From Cordilura impudica (lineage: Eukaryota; Arthropoda; Insecta; Diptera; Scathophagidae), in assembly GCA_963682025.1 (NCBI GenBank), contig OY821520.1, positions 86,659,465-86,723,464 of the forward strand: a DNA stretch of 64,000 bases, read 5' to 3'. Positions within the stretch are counted from its first letter, which is position 1, and every line of letters starts with the position of its first letter. Below are positions 1-12,500 of this stretch, one piece after another. The notes under the pieces are model-generated. The model saw only the letters and a list, made by a program, of their open reading frames with translations, had not been told where the DNA came from and searched no databases. A program made the position numbers and the translations under genes.

Positions 1-1050
1 TATTTAATAAGATTGTTTATTGTTCCAAAAACATATAGAAATAAATTCGTATCATAAAGTTAATTTATGATACAGTATTCGTCGGCATGTCTTCACATAT
101 TGGAGAACAAAACATTTTCCAATTTTATGAATATATCTTTTTGTAAGATTGTTTACACTTACTAAATTAACATACAGATATTTATCTCAATAAAATGCTA
201 TTTGGCACTTGACAGACACAATCAGTTAATAAACAAATATTGGCAAAAGTGTTTAACTGTTTGCTATTGAATTGTGGAGTATACAAAATAACATAATATA
301 TTTGGGAAAACCCAACAAACAGCTCAGTTATAAACAAGAGAATCTATAAATATTATTTGCACACACACTTTACTCTTAAAATATAAAAACTAAACTAACA
401 CATGAAGATAATGGACTTGGAAAACCAACAAAAAATAAGTATGAAAACGAGACATTTACTAGGTCAATAAAATATAATGTGCTGTAGGGTGTAACTAGAA
501 TCTAAGCGTTGCTTCTCACACAACGATGACGTTATCAAAAGTGGTTTTGTGAGTAATAAGCGTGCTCTACAAATTGAAAGAGAGAGACAACAAAAATAAT
601 AAATGGATCATTGTTAAAAAATTATTGTTTGGTTGACTGAAGGCCGGCACAACTTGTTGCTCATTAAGTAAAAACAAAAGTAGAAAAAAAAAGCAAAAAC
701 AAAAATATAAAAAAAAATCCATCAAAATACAAACCATAAATGTTTGAAGTAGCGCGATAAATACATCTCTCGATGAGAACATTTTATAAAAATTTTGTAA
801 ACTTTCAATCAGTGTTGCCAGTATAGAGGGTTTCTTTTTCTTCTGGGGATATTTTTTAGGCGGTATTGGTAAGGGATAGCCAGAAATTTTAAGTGGTTAA
901 AAATTGGTTAAATATCGACATTTTCTTTAGAAAACGCAAGAAACAAAAAAAAAAAAAAATGGAGAAGAACTGTATCGTAGTATAGAATACTTTGTTTAAC
1001 CAAATTCAAAACCTTAATTGACCGAAAAGCATAAACATTTTAATTATAAC
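1..1050. other. Intergenic or upstream AT-rich DNA, no gene seen
   Basis: Only short stop-interrupted frames on both strands. No recognised repeat family, RNA gene or motif is apparent. Confidence 0.6.
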
Positions 1051-1735
1051 ATACCAATATGTAGTTTGGATATAATGACTTTGTACCGCTGCTTGTAACC
1101 CATCTTTTATTATACCGACCGACTCAGAATCACTATCTGAGTCGATTTAGCGATGTCCATCTGTGTGTCCATGTAAACCTTGTAATCAAACTACAGGTCG
1201 CAAATATGAATATTTGGTAAAATTTGGTATATAAGCTTCTATCGGTCATAGGATGAACGCTGATGAAATTGGTGAAATTCGGTCCATAATCAGACCTAGT
1301 CCCCATACAAATGACCCCTATGAAATCGACATAAATTGTCATAAGATCCAAATTATCATATTATCCATTAATCAGTAGTCAAAATAAAATCACTATAGGA
1401 AAATTCTTAGTCATAGGCCCCATAAGCTGTTTCCCGATCTTCACTTAAATCTTTCAAAAAACAATATATTCCACAGATTTTTCTCAAATTTGGTTCATAT
1501 ATATTTTTTCGAAATATAAGTGACTTTACCAAATATGGTCAGTATAGGTCCATTTTTCGACCTAGTCTACATATAAATATTGCATCCGATATGAAGTTTT
1601 TCATATCTGCAGCCAAAAAAATTAATAACAATGCCACTCAAATTTGGTTTATGCTTATTTTCGATATCGAATTAGTTGGAGCGAAGAGATAGGGTTTCGA
1701 ACCCATGGTATTTTTTTTTAGTTGTTACTTGTTTT
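1051..1735 (+). repeat. DINE-like interspersed repeat, plus copy, degenerate
   Basis: It has the family order seen throughout the window: GTTTGGATATAATGACTTTG, a segment around ACCGACTCAGAATCAC, a CGATGTCC(ATC/GTC) run, CTACAGGTCGCAAATATGAA, and a distal GTTGTTACTTGTTTTC tail. The terminal palindrome is lost. Confidence 0.75.
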
Positions 1736-3378
1736 CTATCACAAATAATCCGGTCAATATGTATCGATTAATGGGATAAATCAAACATTTTTAAGTAGCC
1801 TTACGATCAAAAAAATTTTGTCATTCCGTGTGTATCGCATCGAAAAATTAATTTGTTGTTGTTACCTATCATACCTCGAATCGATATAGTGATTTTCGTC
1901 TGTGTGTCCGTCCGTCTGTCTGTTGAAATTACCCTCATTCACAAAATAATCCTTTAACCTGGGTAAGCTTAGGATAATATTGTTTGCCACTACATGTTAG
2001 TATTTCAAATGGGGAAAATCGGGCATCATTATGCCATGATATGGCTCTAAAAATTGCTCAAGATTCACAGTGTTTGTTGTAATGATTTAGTATGAAGTGT
2101 AACAAATTGTTTAATTTATTAAATACCTTTTACATTTATTATAAATAGTACAATAAGTCCACCTATTACTGTAAACATAAAACCTAGGTGGATGGTATCA
2201 AAGATTTGGTATAACCGAATTTAATAATTTATTTAATTATTATCAATTTCGAAATTAAATTGTATTTTCAATTGTTCAAAACTCTTCCTAAATATTCTTT
2301 CTTATTTTTATGAAGTGCTTTTAAATGGGAAAAAAAAGTTTATTAAAAAAAAGTGTTTAGTGGAATATTTGGAAAATTCTGTTTATATAAAAATAAAAAT
2401 AATAATGATTTCAAAGATTCCTTTTTTGAAATTTCTATTTCTATTCGTTATTTGATCGATAAATTGATGAATTTTAAAAAGCTGGTCACGTCATCTATCA
2501 ATAAATTTATAATTAGAATTTGACAAACGATAGATAGATTATTGTATGAAGTTAGGACAATAATATAAACACCTGATCAAGCGAAATTACGAAAGCATTT
2601 TGTGGCTTTTTGAGCTAACATCATAGTTAATAAAATGTCAATACTGCTTCCGTCAGCTATCATCTGTTAGAAGACGTCTGTTAAAATTTGAGCAAGTCAA
2701 TTACGGAGACTTTATGTTTGACTACTATTCAAATTATACAACCTCGTGAATTTTTTGAATAATAAAAAAAAGTAATAATATCCAGTGCTCTTAAAATTTT
2801 ACTTCTCGTGGGAAAACATCACTCAGAGCAAGGAAAAGCTTGAGGAGTACAGTGAACCATAATTTTCAATGGCAAACAGTGGTTTACTGGTTTTCGTTTT
2901 GGTCGCACAAGTATAACAAACTGCCAAGTTAGATTAATACACCCGAAGATGTTATAGCCATATCATATGAATCTGTGATTTCAAATTAAAATAATCAGTT
3001 GGGTTATAGAAGCGTTGTAGTTTTTGTTCACAATTTAGTCAATTGGGATACAAATTGCCACCTTCATCTATCATATTCTTAAACTTTTTTTGTCCAACAT
3101 AAAAAGCAACTCGGCGGAAAGAGATTTAGCTACAAGGATGGAATTATTGATCGAAGAGATGCCTTTGAGGATCTTGAGAATTCCCATTATGGTTAAGAAT
3201 TATTGGAGAATACAGATGGAGACTGTGTTGAGAAATAAAGTTATTTGTTGCTAAAAAAATTTTTTCTTTAATTCGAATTTCACACGGATTTATTGATTCA
3301 CCCTCGTAACTTTTTCGTTATATTTCGAGATTGTGAAAAGTGAGTTACGCAGTTAATTCTATAAGCTATTTATTGAAA
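1736..3378. other. AT-rich DNA with an old DINE-like fragment, no gene seen
   Basis: About 1858-2215 has CGATATAGTGATTTTCGTCT followed by a GTCCGTCCGTCTGTCTG run and, near 2190, GGTGGATGGTATCAAAGATT, the 3' part of a DINE-like subfamily also seen at 50500. The stretch 2580-3240 has scattered coding-like words but stops in every frame; I could not assign it. Confidence 0.5.
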
Positions 3379-3733
3379 CCAGCAGATTCCAGCGCTCGAA
3401 ATATGAGTGCAATTTCTAGGCAAGTTTATTTTTCAACTTAGCCAATGCACAAACCAACATTTTTATGGTTTATTGTTCTTGTGAATGAAGATAACAAACT
3501 CATTAACAAATTTTATAAAACATACGTAGCATTTGAATAATTTTATGTATGTGTTGGTAGCAACTTTAAATGCAGTTTACTCAAACTAAAGGAAAAAATT
3601 TAAAAATCTCTAAATCTGCAAAACGGCTAAAAAGAAATTCCTTTCAATTAATTTACGTTTGGTCAAAATCGGGCTAAAACGGTAGAACAAAACATCGGTC
3701 ACAAGAAATCGCCTAGCCTATTAATATTATAGA
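3379..3733 (-). mobile_element. Non-autonomous Helitron, family C, copy 1
   Basis: Read on the minus strand it begins TCTATAATATTAATAGGCTA and ends with the hairpin region around GCGCTCGAA and CTGGAATCTGCTGG (CTAG changed to CTGG). 5' TC, a subterminal 3' hairpin and a CTRR-like terminus are the Helitron signature. It has no coding capacity and abuts the next copy without intervening bases. Confidence 0.75.
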
Positions 3734-4050
3734 CTAGCAGATTCCAGCGCTCGAAATTCGAGTGCAATTTCTAGGCGGCTTTATTTTTCAACTAGCAAAT
3801 TCACAACCCAAGACTTTTATGGTTTATTATTACTGTAAATGAAGATAACAAACTCATTAACAAACACATTAACAAATTTAATAAAACACACATAGCATAT
3901 GTATAATTTTATGTATGTGTTAGCAGCAACTTTAAGTGCAATATACTCAAAATAAAGGAAAAAATTTAAAAAATACCTTTCAAATAATATAAGCTTTGAC
4001 AAAATCGGGATAAAACGGTAGAACAAAACGTCGGTCATAAGAAAACGCCT
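3734..4050 (-). mobile_element. Non-autonomous Helitron, family C, copy 2 (5'-truncated)
   Basis: The 3' end is exact on the minus strand: the perfect hairpin arms CTCGAA/TTCGAG precede GGAATCTGCTAG. It lies directly against copy 1, so the two form a head-to-tail pair. The minus-strand 5' end diverges near 4050 before the TC terminus. Confidence 0.75.
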
Positions 4051-4249
4051 CGAGTTGAATGGGACAAAAAAAAAAAAAATTGGCTGACTGTAGCAAGAAC
4101 TGCCCTAAACGAGAAAATATCTATCCATATGCATAATGGATTCATATTGACCAATTTAATTTCAGAAATTAGGTGCTGAATATTATTTTTAAGAAAAACT
4201 AATATATTATTAACAAATTTATACAAAATCATTTCTTAAATATCTAGTA

Positions 4250-4583
4250 CAGTAACAGCCCGTTTATCCGGCATCCAACTAACCGGTACATTCAGTTAAC
4301 CGGCATTTGAATTATTAGGAACTTGAGTTTAGGAATTTTTCTTATCCGCAGGAGAAATAATTTTTTTATTATTCAGTGAACTGATTAAGATTCAATGATC
4401 TGATGTATAAAAAAATTGTTTTCTTGCACATAATTTGAAGATAAATAAATGGGAATCCTAAAAAATAATGAAGGCAAGAGAAATTCCCGTAAAAGTTTTA
4501 GTTTCAATGAAAAATTTTACGATCTGTAACTTTCGATGGAATGCTCTCATTCCCAAGCTATCCGGATAACAGGGCTTTTACTG
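4250..4583. mobile_element. pogo/Tigger-like MITE (334 bp), copy 1
   Basis: Terminal inverted repeats CAGTAACAGCCCGTTTATCC and, on the complement of the right end, CAGTAAAAGCCCTGTTATCC are flanked by TA on both sides (4248-4249, 4584-4585). TA target duplications and CAGT-A-x-CC-x-TATCCGG ends are typical of pogo/Tigger-type elements. It has no transposase. Confidence 0.75.
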
Positions 4584-5879
4584 TATTTCGATATTTTAGT
4601 TCTAAAAACTCTAAATTCCTTAATATTTGATCTTTGAACTTAAAGAGGTTCTGTTTTAATTTTATTTTCAAAATTAAGGAAGTGAATCCTATAGAGTCTA
4701 CAAATTTAAAAAAATATATTTAGAATGTAAAAACGAATGAATATGTATCTGAAGGTTTAAAAAGTGAAAAAAAAAAATGTTTCCCAAAATCTGCTGAAAA
4801 AAAGCAACATTCTAGCCAAATGATGCGATATACATACAGTATTTGCTATTTTAAGTCCACTATATATTCTAATTAAGACCTCAAAGTCCAATCGATTTAA
4901 AAAATTTTTTTAATATAATTTTTGAAAATTAAAATTGTAGATATTTAAATTGTTTAAAAAAAAAAAAAACAGAACTTTTGGCACTAATCTTCAACGGTAA
5001 TAAATTACTGCACATCAGGATATTTCAGTACCATGAGAATACAAAAATTTTGCTGCAATGTTGTAATTAAACATCTTTCAAAAATGCGCTCGAATTTTTG
5101 CGGTACTGGGTAATTTCGAACAATTTCAGTTTTTGTTAAATTGTTATAAAAATGATTGAGTTTGAAATTATTCAGGCTCAAGATCAAAAGTTTTTACTTT
5201 AAATAAAGCAAAAACATTGGCTCATTTGTTTATAAAATTTAAATTTATTTAAAGTAAAAACATTTGGTTTTGAGCCTGAATAATTTCAAGTTCAATCATT
5301 AAAATGATAAGGATCGAAAATAAGATTATTTTACGGGTAATTACGACTAACTAATACTTTTGATTGCACTGCAATCATTAATACCAACATTTTTGTGAAA
5401 TGTGATAAAAATTGGCGTCCCGAAAATATTGTCCAATTTGACCAAATTTTTAGCACAATACATTCGGATCCGGGACCTTTAAAAATGAAATAAATAAATA
5501 AATGCTGACACCCCTTCCTTTGTATTACATATTATTTAATCTTATGATAAAAATATTAAATCTAGGAGATTTTTCAAAATTTTTAAATGGAAGAAAAACC
5601 TGGCCACACTGCTTTGAATGGGAATTGAAACATTTCAAGTGTTTTTATATTAGTTTAATTCTAAACGTGACGGTGAACGCACTTTGAAAACGATATTTGT
5701 GTGTGTTTTTGATTAAATAATTTGAAAGAAAATAAAAAATAAATATTAACGAATAAAAAAAAAATATTTTATATACATACTTATATACATAAAAATGATC
5801 ATGAAATATAAAATTGATAGCGTGGGAGTACCTCCAGTTTAACGAAAAATTAAATAAAAATTAAAAAAAAAATATATAT
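4584..5879. other. AT-rich upstream DNA with one small palindromic repeat
   Basis: No gene is seen. 5151-5299 is an inverted repeat (family E): ATTGAGTTTGAAATTATTCA and its complement, about 60-base arms with a short spacer, also present near 42716 and 53207. Confidence 0.6.
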
Positions 5880-6534
5880 ATTAAACAAACTTAGTGGTTG
5901 CTCATAAATAATATGTGCTTTGTGAAATAATACTGTGAACATAATACATTTAATTTGATTAAGTAGAACTATGGTTATTGTGTCACATAGTTTTTGTACT
6001 GGTGACCATTTAATAGTCACATCTGTTCAAAATTACCCATTTACATCTGTTATAATTTAATAACGGTATAAATTTCAAAAACGCACACAAGCACTCAAGC
6101 ACACTATTAAACAAGCACAGTGTTTTGAAATTTCCTTTTTTTTAATAGGCAGCGTATTACTATTTCCGCTTCATTCAAATGGGATAGAACAACAGCACTA
6201 CTGCGTGAAGTCAGTAGCATCATTATATATTTACTATCACTTTATAGTGTTTAGTTGAACGAAAGAATATCAACGAATTTAAAATAAATTAAAAACAAGA
6301 AACAAAAAAAAATTTAAAATATTTTTATACTACAAGCACGATTATTTAAAAAAAAAAAACCAAGTTTCACCGTATTTAAGTTCCAGTTTCTTGACTTTAT
6401 TTCTTCAACAACTTCTCTACAATTTTAAACTCTTCTACTACCACTACTGCTTCTTTATATAACTTGTGTTTTTTTCTTTCCACCACTTGGCTACTACATC
6501 ATCACCTCTTAGAGCTAGTCAAAAAAAAAAAAAC
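5880..6534 (+). promoter_or_regulatory. Probable promoter / 5' UTR region of the anoctamin gene
   Basis: This is the stretch immediately before the candidate start codon and is free of the repeats that fill the rest of the window. It contains an arthropod-type initiator-like TCAGTA at 6211-6216 and pyrimidine-rich leader-like sequence from about 6375 to 6520. No convincing TATA box or downstream promoter element is placed correctly relative to it. The call rests mainly on the neighbouring candidate exon. Confidence 0.25.
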
Positions 6535-6547
6535 ATGTATTCTGCCG
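6535..6547 (+). CDS. Candidate first coding exon of the anoctamin gene (13 coding bases)
   Basis: ATG TAT TCT GCC G is followed directly by a donor-like GTAATT. It leaves one base, which with TA at the start of the 20112 exon makes a Val codon and continues the long anoctamin frame. The ATG has an A-rich leader (AAAAAAACATG), good dipteran start context. The 180 bases before it are pyrimidine-rich and low in repeats, as expected of a 5' UTR. The phase fit is exact, but such a short match could arise by chance, and the real start could lie upstream of the window. Confidence 0.4.
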
Positions 6548-9500
6548 GTAATTAATTCCAAAATACAATATTATTTTCTAATATATTAACTTATTGTATG
6601 TCTACTTTAAAAACACTTGTTTATATTTGCTTAGCACCAGCTTATTTTGCATATCGTTATTATATATGACTTTCATTTTTAATTGTTTTTTCTTATTAAA
6701 AAACAAAACGCAAACAAAAAATTGCACTTTTTTTTGTTATAGATGTGGGCATAAAATTAGCACTATTTTGCTTTATGACAAAAAAAGAAATAACTTAATT
6801 TAGTTTTATGCATATAATCATTTGAAACTACATTTTATTTTTTGCTATTAGATAATATCATGTTTTAACCCATTTCAAAATCATAAAATTTTATACATTT
6901 ACTCTTTTGACAATTTATAGTTCTTAAGATCAGTTTTGTAAATATAGAGAAATATATCGAAGATGTTTATGTTTATGTTTATGTTTATGTTTATGTTAAT
7001 GTTTATGTTTATGTTTATGTTTATGTTTATGTTTATGTTTATGTTTATGTTTATGTTTATGTTTATGTTTATGTTTATGTTTATGTTTATGTTTATGTTT
7101 ATGTTTATGTTTATGTTTATGTTTATGTTTATGTTTATGTTTATGTTTATGTTTATGTTTATGTTTATGTTTATGTTTATGTTTATGTTTATGTTTATGT
7201 TTATGTTTATGTTTATGTTTATGTTTATGTTTATGTTTATGTTTATGTTTATGTTTATGTTTATGTTTATGTTTATGTTTATGTTTATGTTTATGTTTAT
7301 GTTTATGTTTATGTTTATGTTTATGTTTATGTTTATGTTTATGTTTATGTTTATGTTTATGTTTATGTTTATGTTTATGTTTATGTTTATGTTTATGTTT
7401 ATGTTTATGTTTATGTTTATGTTTATGTTTATGTTTATGTTTATGTTTATGTTTATGTTTATGTTTATGTTTATGTTTATGTTTATGTTTATGTTTATGT
7501 TTATGTTTATGTTTATGTTTATGTTTATGTTTATGTTTATGTTTATGTTTATGTTTATGTTTATGTTTATGTTTATGTTTATGTTTATGTTTATGTTTAT
7601 GTTTATGTTTATGTTTATGTTTATGTTTATGTTTATGTTTATGTTTATGTTTATGTTTATGTTTATGTTTATGTTTATGTTTATGTTTATGTTTATGTTT
7701 ATGTTTATGTTTATGTTTATGTTTATGTTTATGTTTATGTTTATGTTTATGTTTATGTTTATGTTTATGTTTAAAAATTCTCTGCAATCTCAATTGGACC
7801 TAGAGTAAAAGCTCTACTATCTGAAATACTTGGGGATGAGAGCATTCCGGATAACCCAAAAATTCCGGGTAATTGATTGTTTCATTAAAACTAGAAATTT
7901 TATGAGAATTTAGGTTGATTTCATTATTTTTTTAGGATTCTCGTAATTTTTTTTTTTCAAATTATGTAACAAAAAGCCATTTTTTATACGTTAATTCATT
8001 GAGTTTTATTTTCTGTGAATCCCCGAGAATTAAAATAAATGATTTCTCTTGTGAATGAGAAAAAAAGCTAACAAATTCCATATAAATTAAAATTCCGGTT
8101 AACTGATTGTTCCGGTTAATTGGATACCGCACAATTGGACTTTGGCTTTATATTCTAAGACATGTCAACAAGGGACACTTTTATAAGAAAATTTTATTTA
8201 ATAAAAAAGGTTATATATCTTATGAAACGGAAATACTTCAAAAAATGTGCTATTTTTAGAATAGTACTTTTAAGTAAGGTACGTTCTTAAGAAAACGTCC
8301 CCTTTTAACAAAAGGTACTCTTTTAATTAAAGGTAAATTTTTAACAAATGCTACCATTAAAAAAACGTACTTTTAAACAAAACGTACTTTTTTAAGCAAA
8401 GGTACATTTTTAACAAAAGCTTTTTTTTTTTTTAGCAAAATGTACTTTTTAACACATGGTACCTTTTTAACAAAAAGTAATTTTTAAAGAAATGTACTAT
8501 TTAAGAAAATGTACTCTTTTTTAGAAAATTTTCTCTATTTTATATAATATTTTAAGAGTTAATTTGTTTTAAAAAGTACTTTTTTAAGGCACATTAATGT
8601 AAAAGTACTTTTTTTTTAAGAAAACGTACATTTTTGAGAAGGAGTACCATTTTAGGAAAATGTTATTTATTAAGAAAATATGCTCTTTTTTTAAAGAAAA
8701 ATCTCTTGATTATGAGAAAGTACTTTTTTAACACAGGTACTTTTAAAAAAAGGTACCTTTTTAAGAAACGGGTACTTTTTTAAGAATTTACTTTTGTAAG
8801 CAAAAACACTTTTATAAAAAGGCACTATTTTTTAAGAAAACATACATTTTTGAGAAAGGGTGTTTTTTAGGAAAAGGTTATTTTTTAAGAAAATATACCT
8901 TTTTAAGAAAGAGTGCTTGTTTAAGAAAAGACACTTTCTTAAGAAAGTGTGCTATTTGAAGGAAAATAATATTGTGTAACAAAAAGTACTGCTTCGAAAA
9001 TGAACCTTATTAACAAAAGGTACTTTTATACCAAAAAATTGTTTTAATAAAATGTACTTTTTAAAAACGGACACTTTACTGTGAATATACTTTCATCTAC
9101 AAAACTTACTTTTTCAAAATGTACTTTTAAAGAAAATGTAAGTTTTTGGGAAATCATACTTTTTAAGAAAGCAAACTGTATTTAGAAAATACTTTTTGTT
9201 AAGCGAATGTACTATTTTAAGAGAAGATAATATATAAGAAGAGGTAATTTTTTTTAAAAAAATAGTACTTTTTAATTAGATGCACTTAAAAAAGACTGTA
9301 TTTTCTTAAGTAAGGAACTTTTTTAAGAAAGAGTACTTTATAAAACGTTATTTTTTAAGAAAAGATTCCGTTTTATTTAAGAAAATTCGCTTCATAAAGG
9401 AAAAGTACTTTTTAGGAAATTTTGCTTTGATACATAAGGTAAACTATTTCAAATTAGGTACTTTTAAAAAATGTACTTTTTTAAGAAAAGACACTTAATT

Positions 9501-12500
9501 AAAAAGGCAATTTTTGAAAAAAGGAACTTTTTTGAGAAATGTACTTTTCTATGGAGATGTACTATTTTATGAAAAAATACTTTTTTAAAACGCACTTTTT
9601 AGAAAAGACAAATATTTAGAAAGATATGGTTTTTTAGAAAAGTTTTTTTTTTAACAAAATGTACTTTTTTAACAAAAGGTCGTTTTTTTTAATAAAAGGT
9701 ACTTTTAAACAAAAGGTTATTTAATAAAATGGCATTTTTATAAGGCTTTAATAATATGTCTTTTAAGAATTCCATTGTTTTTAAATATATACTTTTTAAA
9801 AAACGTACTTCAAAAAATACTTTTAAAAACACTTTTGTTTCGAAAATGTAGTCTTAAGGAAACATTCTTTTTGAATGCTTTTTTAAAAAAGGTATTTTTG
9901 AAGAAAATTAATTTTTAAAGTTTTTTTTTTCAAGAAAACTACTTTTTTGGCAAAAGGTACTTTTTTAAAAAAATTTACTTTATTTACAAACGACTTTTTT
10001 AAGGCAAGGTACTTTTATTTTATGGAAATGTCCTTTTTAAGAAAAGGTACTTTTAGGAGAGCTACTATTTTGAGAAAAGATACTTTTTAAGGAAAGGTAA
10101 TTTTTTAAGAAAAGGTACTTTTATAAGAAAAGGACCATTTGCGTAGAATGTACTGGTTTAAAAAAAATTTGTTCAAAAAACTTACATTTTATTTTTCTCT
10201 AGTGAAACCTATATAACATATACAATATTTTTGCATTATTATAGCAAAACGATACATCGCAGCACCTCAAATTTTTGGCCCATTTTACATCGTTTGCGTT
10301 CGAATTTAACAAATAAAAATTTTTTTTGAATAATGTTAGTGTTGAATCATAGGTTGAATCTACGCACAAAATTATCTAACCTTAGACTCATTTGTACAGG
10401 GAAACTTTATCGCTTCACCATTCGAATTTCGAAAAATTCCTTCTTAGGGGATCATATTTTCCAAATTTAAAGTTCGTAGCACAGTGATGATTGTAACTAT
10501 ATATTAAGGGCGGGGAAAGTTTTTAAATTTTTTAAAACCATATTTGATTTTTTTCTGAATGTAAAACATGTCGAGAATGTTGTGTTAAACTTTCAAGTAA
10601 ATCGAAGTAAAGCTAACGATGATACAAAGTTTCCAGGGACCGGCCCTCTATAGCCCTTTTATAGCAAAAAACATTTTTTAAAACCATGAATATCACAACT
10701 CCAAATCTACTTGCCTGATCCTTTTGAAGTTTTATACACTATTTATACCCATAAATCAACAGAAAGAGTTATTTTTTTTTACCATTTTCTTCCATTTTTT
10801 AACAACAAATTCACCGAAATTTTATAGCAAAAGTCATGTTTTTCACTTAAAAATGTTCGATTTTTTTATTTCACATGACACCTTATTTTGAGGTGCCTCC
10901 GGAGATTCGGCGCGACGGCCTTACTTATTAACATTTTTAGTAGAAAATTTTTTCAAAAACACTTCAAATGTTATGTTATAACGTGCATATCAAATGAAAG
11001 CCTTTAAAACCTTACTCCGCCCTTAAGAAAATAATCGCATTTATGGTGAAGATAATGTAAATTATCGATTATATTCATATAACTAATTATTTTTTTCCTC
11101 TATTTTTTTGACCACATCTGTTCCTAATCTACATAAGTTAAGCTTTCAATATTATTTAAAATCACGTCATTTTTCTGTAACGAAAGTCATTTAATTTGTT
11201 ATTTGTTGCTGTTATAATTCTACTTTTTTCAATCAGTGACCATTAATCGAAATCATTATCAACAAATAATACCACATTTAATGAACTTTAATCGAAAAAT
11301 AACAATTTGTTTTTAATTAGTTTTATGTAAATGTACATAAGAATATACAAGTGACATATTAACCGCACTGCAGCAGTGTACGGGCTTGCAAATGAGTAGC
11401 AATTTAGGGGTAAGATTTTAGATCATTTATTCATTTCTTCCTTTAGGAATAAGTGGTGTTAATGAAATTGAATAAAATTAATGTTATTTTTGTGTGTAAT
11501 TATTTGGGAATTAATTTCCAGAATTATTCTAATTAACAGAGAAAATGTAAAATATTAGTTTCTATGGGCCTAAATATATTTCACAATGTAATAATAACAC
11601 CTTAGATATACATAGATATAGACATTTTACTTATGAAAAAAAAAATCACATAATTTTTTTATAGAAAATCAAGGTCTGTATTTGATGTGACCGCCTGCGC
11701 TATTATGGGTTGACTCACATTTCTTAAAACAAATATTAAAATTATTATAAGCAAAAACTCGATCATAGACTTTATCGAAAACTATATATTTGTTATATAG
11801 TTTTTAAAATTAAGAAAAATATTGAACAATATATACATATATACAAGTATAGCCCAGCACTCGAAAATCGAGTGCTAATTCTAGGAAATATTATTTTTTC
11901 ATTAAATTTTTGTCTTCTAATTTTTTTTTAAATCTATATATATATAAAGTTTAGGAATATTTTAATAAGCCTTAAGGTATGTTAATCAATTTTAACAATT
12001 CGCAGTTCAACACAGAGCGTCTGATATAGAACTTAAATCACTCGCATTAACAGGGTGTATCCAACCATTATAAATATTTTATTAAATTTAATATATTTTT
12101 AAAACAGATTAAACATAAGTTTTATCATTCTCAGCCTCTCCTCCATATGAACTCTACCTAAGCCTATTTTCACACACCTCCGTGCCCGGATATTGCTTAA
12201 AAAGGGAACTAAAAATTTACCTTCACGTACTTATATATAGATTTACTTTATTTTATAGTTCGGACAATTGTTAGGTACAGATTTCCAAAAAAAAAAATAA
12301 GTTTATTATTTCTTAACAATCTAGAAAACGAAAAAAAATAATGAAAATTTTTTTAAAAATATTGAAAAGTTTTGAATTTTAAATAAATTGTAATGGTTTT
12401 GCAAAAAGCCTCTTACTTTTGTCTTCATTATTACAAAATAAATTTAAATTAAATTGAAATTAAAATTTATAACATGCTTCCATACAAAAATAATTTCTGC

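Noticed and set aside
2580..3240. Possible decayed transposase (words such as VRRRL, GKTSLRARKSLRS)
   Set aside because: Stops in every frame and no ordered set of family motifs or terminal repeats could be found.
6211..6216. TCAGTA as a firm transcription start
   Set aside because: Initiator-like hexamers are frequent, and no TATA box or downstream promoter element sits at the right distance.
6963..7808. Long open frames of alternating Met-Phe (plus) and Lys-His (minus)
   Set aside because: They are translations of the TTTATG hexamer array, which cannot contain stops in those frames; there is no flanking coding sequence or splice context.
8160..10175. Repeated AAGGTACTTTTT units as a CRISPR array
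   Set aside because: No constant repeats alternating with unique spacers; the units are continuous and degenerate.
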